Both the position numbers and the translations under genes were made by a program. Under the pieces are notes generated by a model. The model was not told the origin of the DNA. It did no database searches and worked only from the letters and a program-made list of their open reading frames with translations. A stretch of 6,839 nt of DNA from assembly GCA_016789165.1 (NCBI GenBank), contig JAEURL010000343.1, positions 1-6,839 on the forward strand, read 5' to 3'. This stretch comes from Anaerolineales bacterium (GTDB taxonomy: Bacteria > Chloroflexota > Anaerolineae > Anaerolineales > UBA6663). Below, one piece after another: positions 1 through 4,925 of this stretch (positions are counted from its first letter, which is position 1; every line of letters starts with the position of its first letter).

Positions 1-14
1 TCACTTCACTCAAT

Positions 15-20
15 CAGGAG
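15..20 (+). promoter_or_regulatory. Ribosome binding site of the MFS gene
   Basis: CAGGAG lies 5 nt before the ATG at 26 and fixes that start. The window begins only 25 bases before the gene, so its promoter, or any preceding operon gene, is not visible. Confidence 0.75.
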
Positions 21-25
21 CCGCC

Positions 26-1342
26 ATGTCCCCCTCCACCGCCCGCGCCTTGCCGGTCTTCTATCTCGTCAGCCTGGGAGAATTCGTGTCCCTGCTCGGC
101 TCCAGCCTCACCAGCTTCGGGTTGGGCGTGTGGGCCTACCAGCATTCGCACTCGGCCACGCAATTCGCCTTGATCTCGCTCTGCGCGGTCCTGCCCGGCC
201 TGCTGCTCGGGCCGCTGGCCGGCACGCTGGTGGACCGCTGGGACCGGCGGTTGGTCATGTTGGCCGCCGACCTGGGGGCCGGCCTGACCACGCTGGCCAT
301 CGCCCTGCTGCTCCTGACCGGGCGGCTGGAGGTCTGGCACATCTACATTACGGCCGCCGTCAGCGCCGCATGCGGGGCCTTCCAGTTGCCGGCCGCCGCC
401 GCCTCGGTGACGCTGCTGGTGCCCAAGGACAAGCTCAGCCAGGCCAGCGGCCTGATGCAGCTTGGGCAGGCCGTGGCCCAGATCGTGGCGCCGGCGCTGG
501 CGGGAGCCCTGCTGCTCTGGGTGGGCCTGCCCGGCATCCTGCTGATCGACTGCGCCACCTTCCTGGCCGCCGTGGGGGTGCTGGCCGCGGTGCGGTTCCC
601 CCCGCTCCAGCGCAGCGCCGAGGCCAAGGCCCACAGCGGCTCGCTCATCCGCGAGACGCTCTACGGCTGGCGCTACATCCTGGCGCGGCCTGGCCTGGTG
701 GCCATGCTGGCGCTGGTGGCCGCCACCAACTTCTGCCTGGCCGTGGTGAGCGCCCTGTTCACGCCCCTGATGCTGACCCTCACCACCCCGGACCGGCTGG
801 GCCAGGTGATGACCGTCGGCGGGCTGGGGATGCTGGCGGGCAGCGTCACGCTGAGCGTGTGGGGCGGGCCGAAGCGCCGCATCCACGGCGTGCTGGGCTT
901 CCTGGCCCTGGCCGGCTTTTCCATCCTGCTGGGCGGCGCCAGCCCGTCGGTGCCCGTGATCGCCGGCGCCGCCTTCGGCTTCTTCTTCGCCCAGCCGCTG
1001 ATCCACGGCGCGCTGCAGGCCATCTGGCAGGCCAAGACCGCGCCCGACGTGCAGGGCCGGGTGTTTGCGGCCCGCAACATGTTCGCCACCCTGATGTCGC
1101 CGCTGGCCTTCGGCCTGGCCGGGCCGCTGGCGGACCGCGTCTTTGAGCCCTTGCTGGCGCCCGGCGGGGCGCTGGCCGGCAGCGTGGGGCAGCTCATCGG
1201 CGTGGGCGCCGGGCGCGGGATCGGCCTGATCTTCATCGGGATGGGCCTGCTGGCGGTGGCGGCCACCGTGGTAGGCTATCTCTATCCGCGCCTGGCGCGT
1301 GTGGAAGACGAGCTGCCCGACGCGGTCCCGTCGGCGGCGTAG
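26..1342 (+). CDS. MFS transporter, MFS_3 / EntS-MefA-like exporter
   Basis: A 438-residue integral membrane protein, the normal length for a 12-helix major facilitator. It probably exports small molecules by proton antiport. Hydrophobic segments fall at about 10-35, 45-68, 77-98, 104-128, 147-166, 168-190, 223-247, 258-279, 286-303, 308-330, 350-370 and 395-420. The loop after helix 2 carries MFS motif A (GPLAGTLVDRWDRR, residues 62-75). The cytoplasmic DVQGRVFAARNM stretch (341-352), between helices 10 and 11, is typical of the MFS_3 branch, which includes enterobactin exporter EntS and macrolide efflux Mef proteins. The start is ATG with CAGGAG 5 nt upstream. The next gene begins 25 nt after the stop with no terminator between, so the two are probably cotranscribed. 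The substrate cannot be inferred: the family covers macrolides, siderophores and many unknown compounds, and no biosynthetic gene lies nearby. Confidence 0.92.
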   Translation: MSPSTARALPVFYLVSLGEFVSLLGSSLTSFGLGVWAYQHSHSATQFALISLCAVLPGLLLGPLAGTLVDRWDRRLVMLAADLGAGLTTLAIALLLLTGRLEVWHIYITAAVSAACGAFQLPAAAASVTLLVPKDKLSQASGLMQLGQAVAQIVAPALAGALLLWVGLPGILLIDCATFLAAVGVLAAVRFPPLQRSAEAKAHSGSLIRETLYGWRYILARPGLVAMLALVAATNFCLAVVSALFTPLMLTLTTPDRLGQVMTVGGLGMLAGSVTLSVWGGPKRRIHGVLGFLALAGFSILLGGASPSVPVIAGAAFGFFFAQPLIHGALQAIWQAKTAPDVQGRVFAARNMFATLMSPLAFGLAGPLADRVFEPLLAPGGALAGSVGQLIGVGAGRGIGLIFIGMGLLAVAATVVGYLYPRLARVEDELPDAVPSAA

Positions 1343-1356
1343 CGCCGGCCCAGCCC

Positions 1357-1363
1357 GGGGAGG
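1357..1363 (+). promoter_or_regulatory. Ribosome binding site setting the start at 1368
   Basis: GGGGAGG ends 4 nt before the ATG at 1368. The reading frame is open from 1299, but that would overlap the MFS gene and add 23 low-complexity Arg/Ser/Pro-rich residues, so the ATG at 1368 is the better start. Confidence 0.7.
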
Positions 1364-1367
1364 TCCC

Positions 1368-1838
1368 ATGTTCACCTTGAGCGAACCGTACGCCCCGCGG
1401 CCCGTGCGCTTTCTGGAGTTGTGGGAGGCGGCCGGCTGGCGGCTGAAGCTTTACAGCCTGGCCTACCAGCGCCCCCTCATCCGCCCGGAGCTGGTGCCGC
1501 TGGCCAAGGACCTGGCCAGCGCCCGCCTGCGGGCCTCAGCAGCCGGCCAGCCCCACTACCACGTCGGCTTTGTGGGCATCAATGACGGGCGCGGCGCGGT
1601 CTTCATCTTTGTCGATTTCTGGGCGGACGAGAACGAATTGCACCATCACGTCTATGTGGCGCCCAAGGATCAGCCGGACCAGTTGACCTACCGGACCCCC
1701 TCCGGCCTGAGTGCCTGCGTCTGGGATCTCGGGCTGCAGGCCTTTGAGCGCCAGGCCTGGATCAGCACCATGCTGGCCAACCCGGCCGGCCCCGACCTGG
1801 AGCAATACCTGGCCACGCGCCTCAACGCCGATCTCTAA
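1368..1838 (+). CDS. Conserved-looking protein of unknown function
   Basis: A 156-residue soluble protein with no signal peptide or membrane segment. I do not recognise a named domain. It looks like a genuine folded protein, with balanced composition, many aromatics (7 Trp, several Tyr/Phe) and mixed helix/strand patterning. The N-terminal part (14-56) holds an aromatic, basic helix (FLELWEAAGWRLKLYSLAYQ). The core has a glycine turn (GINDGRG, 70-76), a hydrophobic strand (AVFIFVDFW, 77-85), then the striking WADENELHHHVYVAP (85-99), with acidic residues followed by three consecutive histidines. The C-terminal part has SACVWDLGLQAFERQAW (115-131), resembling an amphipathic helix. The acidic/His segment could bind metal or form an active site, but this is inference only. 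It follows the MFS gene by 25 nt, so it may be linked to that transporter. It ends 72 nt before the response regulator. Confidence 0.8.
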   Translation: MFTLSEPYAPRPVRFLELWEAAGWRLKLYSLAYQRPLIRPELVPLAKDLASARLRASAAGQPHYHVGFVGINDGRGAVFIFVDFWADENELHHHVYVAPKDQPDQLTYRTPSGLSACVWDLGLQAFERQAWISTMLANPAGPDLEQYLATRLNADL

Positions 1839-1862
1839 AGCCGAGGCCGGACCAACCGGCCG

Positions 1863-1882
1863 GGCGCCGCTAATGCGGCGCC
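1863..1882. promoter_or_regulatory. Perfect palindrome; terminator-like hairpin or operator
   Basis: GGCGCCGC-TAAT-GCGGCGCC is a perfect 8-bp inverted repeat with a 4-nt loop, 24 nt after one gene and 28 nt before the next. It is followed by TACGCTTTT, a short interrupted T run, so it could act as a weak intrinsic terminator for the MFS transcript. It also occupies about -48 to -29 relative to a possible leaderless start at 1911, where an operator would sit. A dispersed REP-like palindrome is a third option that needs genome-wide counting. Confidence 0.5.
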
Positions 1883-1896
1883 TACGCTTTTGGCAA

Positions 1897-1902
1897 TAGA
1901 AT
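1897..1902 (+). promoter_or_regulatory. Candidate -10 element for the response regulator gene
   Basis: TAGAAT matches TATAAT at 5 of 6 positions and ends 8 nt before the ATG at 1911, so transcription would start at or next to the start codon (a leaderless mRNA). No -35 hexamer is recognisable; that position is taken by the palindrome at 1863-1882. There is no Shine-Dalgarno sequence before 1911, which fits a leaderless reading. Confidence 0.35.
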
Positions 1903-1910
1903 TCCTTACT

Positions 1911-2543
1911 ATGTTGCGCGTTCTGCTTGCCTCTCCCTACCCGGCCATGCGGGCCGGCCTGCGCGCCCTGCTGGAAGGCGAGGCCCCGGCCGGCCTGACC
2001 GTGGTGGGCGCCGCCGAGGCCGCCGAGGCGGCCGAAGACTGGGCGCGGGCCGCCCGGCCGGACGTGATCGTGTATGACCTGGCCCTCGATCAGGACGAGG
2101 ACCTGAGCGGGCTGTGGCGGCTGCAGCAGGCGGCGCCGGCGGCCGCCGTCCTGGCCCTGGCGGACAGCGGCGCCCACGGCCGGATGGTGGCGGCCCTGCA
2201 GGCGGGGGCGCGCGGCTGCCTGGCCAAGACCGTGGGCGGCGCGGAACTGGCCGAGGCCGTGCTGGACCTGGCGGCCGGCGAGACCATCGTGCCGCCGGCG
2301 ACCACGGCGGCCCTGCTCGGCCGGCTGCGCGGCGAAGCGCCCGCGGTCAGCCTGTCGCCGCGCGAGGCGGACGTGCTGCGCGGGGTGGCGGCCGGCCAAA
2401 CCAACAAGGCCATCGCCCTGAAGCTGGGCATCAGCGAGCACACCGTCAAATTCCACCTGGGCGGCGCGATGACCAAGCTGGGCGCGGCCTCGCGGGCGGA
2501 GGCCGTCGCCAGCGCCCTGCGGCTCGGCCTGATCTCGGTCTAG
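1911..2543 (+). CDS. LuxR/NarL-family response regulator with atypical receiver
   Basis: A 210-residue cytoplasmic transcription factor of typical NarL length. The receiver domain covers about 2-120. The phosphoacceptor Asp is present (D56 in DVIVYDLAL), as is the conserved Lys (K106 in CLAKTV). The usual acidic pair after strand 1 (ADDHP in relatives) is replaced by ASPYP (S8-P9), and the switch Thr/Ser is Ala (A84 in LALADS). Mg2+-dependent phosphorylation is therefore doubtful. A linker follows, then a clear LuxR helix-turn-helix at about 147-208 (LSPREADVLRGVAAGQTNKAIA ... ISEHTVKFHLGGAMTKL) with the usual recognition-helix residues. The start at 1911 matches the family's usual N-terminus (M-x-R-V-L-L-A); an in-frame TTG at 1890 would add seven residues before it. 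No sensor kinase gene is adjacent. It probably binds DNA as a dimer; its targets are unknown. Confidence 0.9.
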   Translation: MLRVLLASPYPAMRAGLRALLEGEAPAGLTVVGAAEAAEAAEDWARAARPDVIVYDLALDQDEDLSGLWRLQQAAPAAAVLALADSGAHGRMVAALQAGARGCLAKTVGGAELAEAVLDLAAGETIVPPATTAALLGRLRGEAPAVSLSPREADVLRGVAAGQTNKAIALKLGISEHTVKFHLGGAMTKLGAASRAEAVASALRLGLISV

Positions 2544-2642
2544 CCCCGCCCCCCCATTTGGTTAGGCCGCCGGACGCCGGACGGGGGAGGCGCGGCCGGG
2601 CCGGCCCGTGTTACTGTGCAGACAGATCACTCAGGCACAGCG

Positions 2643-2647
2643 AGGAG
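2643..2647 (+). promoter_or_regulatory. Ribosome binding site choosing the ATG at 2655
   Basis: AGGAG ends 7 nt before the ATG at 2655 but only 1 nt before the in-frame ATG at 2649, so 2655 is the likely start. A GTG at 2616 is also in frame but would place this ribosome binding site inside the gene. No convincing promoter hexamers are visible in 2544-2640. Confidence 0.65.
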
Positions 2648-2654
2648 TATGCCC

Positions 2655-3530
2655 ATGGAGCTGCAACAGTTTTCCGACGCCCTGGCCGCCGCCGTGGAAA
2701 AGGCCGGCCGCTGGACCGTGACCGTGGACGCCCGGGGCCGGATCCCGGCGACCGGTGTAGTGTGGAGCGCGGATGGCGAGATCCTGACGGCCGATCACGT
2801 GGTGCGCCGCGACGAGGACATCCGCGTGGTGCTGCCGGACGGCGCCGAGCACAAGGCCCGGCTGGTGGGGCGCGACCCGTCCAGCGACCTGGCGCTGCTC
2901 AAGATCGAGGCGGCCGGCCTGGCCACGCCGGAGCCGGCCGAGGTCAAGCTGGGTCACCTGGTCCTGGCCCTGGGCCGGCCGGACGACCTGCAGGCCGCGC
3001 TCAGCAACGTGGTGGCGCTGGGCGGGCCGGTGCGCGGGGCCTTCCGCCATCTAGAGGCCTATATTCAGACCGACGTGACCATGTTCCCGGGCTTCTCGGG
3101 CGGGCCGCTGGTGGACGTAAGCGGCCGGCTGGCCGGGTTGAACAGCAGCGCCCTGGCGCGCGGCGCCAGCATCGCGGTGCCGGCCGCCGCCGCCCGGCAG
3201 GTGGCGGACACCCTGCGCCAGCATGGGCACATCCAACGCGGCTACCTGGGGCTGAGCAGCCAGCCGGTGCCGCTGCCGGAGGCCATTGCCGCACAGGCCG
3301 GCCAGGCCGGCGGCCTGATGATCATCGGCGTGGAGAAGGGCAGCCCGGCCGAGCAGGGCGGGCTGCTGCAAGGGGATGTGCTGATCGGCCTGGGCGGCCA
3401 GCGCGTGGCCGAGGTGGAGGCCCTGCACGCCGCGCTGGGCCCGCGCTCGGTCGGCCAGCCGGCTGAGGTGCGCGTAGTGCGCGGCGGGCAGATCGTCACG
3501 CTCACGGTTACGGTCGGCGCGCGCCCGTAA
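2655..3530 (+). CDS. HtrA/DegP-like trypsin-PDZ serine protease (S1C family), no signal peptide
   Basis: A 291-residue protein with a trypsin-like protease domain (about 13-190) and one PDZ domain (about 196-289). The triad is complete: H48 in TADHVV, D79 in DPSSDLALLKI, and S148 in GFSGGPLVD. The usual HtrA motif is GNSGGPL; here Asn is Phe at the position before the catalytic Ser. RGYLGL (195-200) is the standard HtrA linker into the PDZ domain, and SPAEQGGLLQGDVL (230-243) contains the peptide-binding groove region. Family members cleave or chaperone unfolded proteins, usually in the periplasm or at the membrane. This one begins MELQQFSDALAAAVEKAGRW with no signal peptide or membrane anchor, so it looks cytoplasmic unless exported by another route. 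It is shorter than DegP (about 450-475 residues, two PDZ domains). It lies 111 nt downstream of the response regulator and ends at a strong terminator. Confidence 0.9.
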   Translation: MELQQFSDALAAAVEKAGRWTVTVDARGRIPATGVVWSADGEILTADHVVRRDEDIRVVLPDGAEHKARLVGRDPSSDLALLKIEAAGLATPEPAEVKLGHLVLALGRPDDLQAALSNVVALGGPVRGAFRHLEAYIQTDVTMFPGFSGGPLVDVSGRLAGLNSSALARGASIAVPAAAARQVADTLRQHGHIQRGYLGLSSQPVPLPEAIAAQAGQAGGLMIIGVEKGSPAEQGGLLQGDVLIGLGGQRVAEVEALHAALGPRSVGQPAEVRVVRGGQIVTLTVTVGARP

Positions 3531-3554
3531 CTCCCCCCGCACGGATTAAATACG

Positions 3555-3585
3555 ACGGCCCCTGGCGGATTGCCAGGGGCCGTTT
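3555..3585. terminator. Strong, probably bidirectional intrinsic terminator
   Basis: Arms at 3555-3566 (ACGGCCCCTGGC) and 3572-3583 (GCCAGGGGCCGT) pair perfectly over 12 bp around the 5-nt loop GGATT. A short T run (3583-3585) follows on the + strand. On the - strand the hairpin is followed by CGTATTTAAT. It sits between the convergent protease gene (ends 3530) and zinc-ribbon gene (ends 3601), so it probably stops both transcripts. Confidence 0.8.
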
Positions 3586-3600
3586 GCGTGCGGAAGGCTT

Positions 3601-3828
3601 TCAGCCGGCGCTGCCGGTGCCCCCCTCGGCCGCGGGGGCCGTCTGCTTGCTGGACAGGAACTTCATCATCGTGGTCCCGCAGACCGGGCACTTCCCCTTC
3701 AGGGCCTGCTTGCCGTTCTTCACGGTCACCACCTGGCCTTCGTTCACCGGGCGCGTCGCCTTGCACTTCACACAGTACGCCTCGGCGTTCGCGGGCACCG
3801 GCCGGGACGGGGTCTCAGGTAAAGCCAT
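3601..3828 (-). CDS. DUF5679-like small zinc-ribbon protein
   Basis: A 75-residue protein on the - strand with two CxxC knuckles, C19-V-K-C22 and C47-P-V-C50, 24 residues apart, which should bind one Zn2+. The core from about 17 to 58 (AYCVKCKATRPV, VVTVKNGKQALKGKCPVCGTTMMKF) matches my recollection of DUF5679, a short zinc-ribbon family found in Chloroflexota and other bacteria; its molecular role is unknown. The basic patch between the knuckles (K38, K41, K44, K46) would suit nucleic-acid or protein contact, which is inference. The first 16 and last 15 residues look disordered (Pro/Ala/Gly/Ser-rich). The start at 3828 is set by AAGGAG (complement of 3837-3842), 8 nt upstream; the frame is open to 3876, but that extension contains this ribosome binding site. 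It is divergent from the metallohydrolase gene and shares its control region. Confidence 0.85.
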   Translation of the reverse strand: MALPETPSRPVPANAEAYCVKCKATRPVNEGQVVTVKNGKQALKGKCPVCGTTMMKFLSSKQTAPAAEGGTGSAG

Positions 3829-3836
3829 TGCATCAT

Positions 3837-3842
3837 CTCCTT
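3837..3842 (-). promoter_or_regulatory. Ribosome binding site of the zinc-ribbon gene
   Basis: On the - strand this reads AAGGAG, 8 nt before the ATG at 3828. It fixes the start well downstream of the first in-frame Met at 3876. Two other ATGs lie between it and 3828 (at 3836 and 3833) but are out of frame. Confidence 0.75.
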
Positions 3843-3879
3843 GCTGGATAGCGGATGAGGTGGGCGGTCCGCTCAAAAA

Positions 3880-3908
3880 ATGCTACCACACGCATAATCA
3901 CGCCACAA
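3880..3908 (-). promoter_or_regulatory. Candidate sigma-70 promoter for the zinc-ribbon gene
   Basis: Read on the - strand: TTGTGG (3908-3903), a 17-bp spacer, then TAGCAT (3885-3880). The -35 is weak (3 of 6) and the -10 fair (4 of 6). Transcription would start near 3873, giving a leader of about 45 nt. One copy of the ATAATCACG repeat (3894-3902) fills half the spacer, so a protein bound there would block this promoter. Confidence 0.4.
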
Positions 3909-3924
3909 GTTTACGATAATCACG
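3894..3924 (+). repeat. Two 9-bp direct repeats, 22 bp apart
   Basis: ATAATCACG occurs at 3894-3902 and again at 3916-3924. Each is preceded by ACG (with one extra C in the first copy), extending the match to 12 bases. A start-to-start distance of 22 bp is about two helical turns, putting both copies on the same DNA face, as expected for cooperative binding of a regulator. They lie between the two divergent promoters. Confidence 0.4.
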
Positions 3925-3938
3925 GGAACATAAGTTCT
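3925..3938. promoter_or_regulatory. GAAC-N4-GTTC palindrome, possible LexA (SOS) box
   Basis: GGAACATAAGTTCT contains a perfect GAAC-N4-GTTC palindrome, the core of the Gram-positive LexA box (CGAACRNRYGTTYC); 11 of 14 positions fit that consensus. As I recall, LexA of Dehalococcoides, a Chloroflexota member, recognises this Gram-positive-type sequence, which fits the proposed host. It lies 15 nt upstream of the rightward -35 hexamer rather than over it, which is less usual for a repressor site. Confidence 0.35.
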
Positions 3939-3953
3939 AAAACGGCCACTTTC

Positions 3954-3983
3954 TTGACTTGGCCTCTGCGGATGTGCTATAAG
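3954..3983 (+). promoter_or_regulatory. Sigma-70 promoter for the metallohydrolase/RNase H pair
   Basis: TTGACT (3954-3959, 5 of 6) and TATAAG (3978-3983, 5 of 6) are separated by 18 bp. A TG one base before the -10 (3975-3976) makes it an extended -10 promoter. An AT-rich patch (3930-3943) just upstream could act as an UP element. Transcription should begin near 3990, leaving a leader of about 72 nt. This also argues that the frame's upstream Met codons (3855 and 3973) are not used. Confidence 0.65.
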
Positions 3984-4012
3984 GCAGGCGCTTCATCTGA
4001 GAGCAATCCACT

Positions 4013-4034
4013 GACGCCCGGCCCAGCCGGCGTC
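4013..4034 (+). other. Stem-loop in the metallohydrolase mRNA leader
   Basis: GACGCCCGGC (4013-4022) pairs with GCCGGCGTC (4026-4034) over 9 bp with one bulged C and the loop CCA. It lies between the predicted transcription start and the ATG at 4062. It has no following T run, so it is not a standard terminator; it may stabilise the mRNA or bind a regulator, or it may be a chance effect of high G+C. Confidence 0.3.
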
Positions 4035-4061
4035 TCCCATCCCGTCAAGGCAGACTACGGC

Positions 4062-4925
4062 ATGCTACGCGAGCGCGTTTCCGACGACATCTACGTCTTT
4101 GCCAGCGATCTCTACGCCCATGTGACGGCCGGCGCCGTCGTGTACTCGGACGGGGCGGTGCTGATCGACACCCTGGCCTTCCCGTCCGAGACCGAGCAGA
4201 TCCGGGATTTCCTGGAGAACCGGCTGGGCGCCCAGGTGCGCTACGTCATCAACACCCACTACCACGCCGACCATACCAACGGGAACTGCCTGTTCCCCAG
4301 GGCCGAGATCGTGGGCCACCGGCTGTGCCGGGAGCGGCTCGATACGACCGGCCGGACCGGCCTGGAGCGCGCCCGGCAGCAGTCGCCGGCGCTGGCCGGC
4401 CTGGAGATCGCCCTGCCGAAGATCCTGCTGGCCGACGGCCCGCTCTTCCTGCACCTGGGCAAGAAGACCCTGCAGCTCTTCCACACGCCCGGCCACTCCT
4501 TTGACTCCATCTCGGTGCTCCTGAAGGAGGACCGCATCCTGTTCGCGGGCGACATGATGATGCCCCTGCCCCATATCGTGGACGGCGACATCGACGACCT
4601 GACCCGCTCGCTGCAGGTCATCCCGACGATGGGGCTGGAAAACGTCATCCAGGGCCACGGCGAGGTGGTGCTGCGCGGCGAGATCGACGACGCCGTGCGC
4701 TCCAACCTGCGCTACCTGGAGAACCTGCGCAAGCGGGTGGAGCAGGCCATCAAGCGCGGCCGGCCGCGCGAGGCCATGCGCGAGATCGACGTCGAAGCCT
4801 GCGGCAAAAGCCGCATCGCCCTCAACGGGCTGGTGACCCAGCTCCACACGGCCAACTGCCTGGCGCTGTATGACCGGCTCACCCGGGGCGGGCCGGCGCC
4901 GGCCGCCGGCAGCCCAGCCCGGTGA
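4062..4925 (+). CDS. MBL-fold metallo-hydrolase
   Basis: A 287-residue soluble enzyme with the full metallo-beta-lactamase zinc site: HxHxDH at H66, H68, D70, H71 (NTHYHADHTNG), H145 in TPGHS, D164 in FAGDMM and H199 in QGHGE. A two-metal hydrolase is expected. The family covers lactonases, thioesterases, beta-lactamases and nucleases, and the sequence does not identify the substrate. It lacks an obvious signal peptide, which argues against a secreted beta-lactamase, and I see no inserted beta-CASP domain. The C-terminal part (205-275) is helical and probably caps the active site. Start: the frame is open from 3855, but that region contains the promoter, so ATG 4062 is chosen; it has only a weak AAGG 11 nt upstream. 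Its stop overlaps the GTG of the RNase H-like gene (GTGA, 4922-4925), implying translational coupling. Confidence 0.88.
   Translation: MLRERVSDDIYVFASDLYAHVTAGAVVYSDGAVLIDTLAFPSETEQIRDFLENRLGAQVRYVINTHYHADHTNGNCLFPRAEIVGHRLCRERLDTTGRTGLERARQQSPALAGLEIALPKILLADGPLFLHLGKKTLQLFHTPGHSFDSISVLLKEDRILFAGDMMMPLPHIVDGDIDDLTRSLQVIPTMGLENVIQGHGEVVLRGEIDDAVRSNLRYLENLRKRVEQAIKRGRPREAMREIDVEACGKSRIALNGLVTQLHTANCLALYDRLTRGGPAPAAGSPAR

Noticed and set aside
14..1375. A 453-codon open frame on the - strand antisense to the MFS gene
   Set aside because: The product is dominated by Gly/Gln/His/Arg/Ala repeats with no domain. Long antisense frames are expected opposite GC-rich genes, and the + strand gene has clear MFS motifs and a ribosome binding site.
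2569..2583. Tandem 7-bp repeat GCCGGAC x2
   Set aside because: Too short and too close to background composition to mean anything in DNA this rich in G+C.
2547..2592. Possible hairpin (C-rich run pairing with GGGGGAGGCG) after the response regulator gene
   Set aside because: The stem has a mismatch, the loop is about 28 nt and no T run follows, so it is not a credible terminator; homopolymer C and G runs pair easily by chance.
2614..2640. Inverted repeat CTGTGC-N15-GCACAG upstream of the protease gene
   Set aside because: It is only 6 bp with a 15-nt spacer, does not fit the CRP consensus (TGTGA-N6-TCACA), and runs up to the ribosome binding site. It is likely chance, although an operator cannot be excluded.
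2114..3466. A 450-codon + strand frame spanning the response regulator and protease genes
   Set aside because: Its translation is Arg/Gly/Pro/Ala low complexity, and it overlaps two genes with intact catalytic and DNA-binding motifs in other frames.
3855..4061. N-terminal extension of the metallohydrolase to the Met codon at 3855
   Set aside because: It would place the good -35/-10 promoter inside the gene, and the extra residues resemble no domain; the family normally begins close to the residue encoded at 4062.
4062..4925. Annotation as a beta-lactamase resistance gene
   Set aside because: The zinc motif is shared by the whole MBL superfamily, and there is no signal peptide or lactamase-specific feature, so a resistance call is unsupported.
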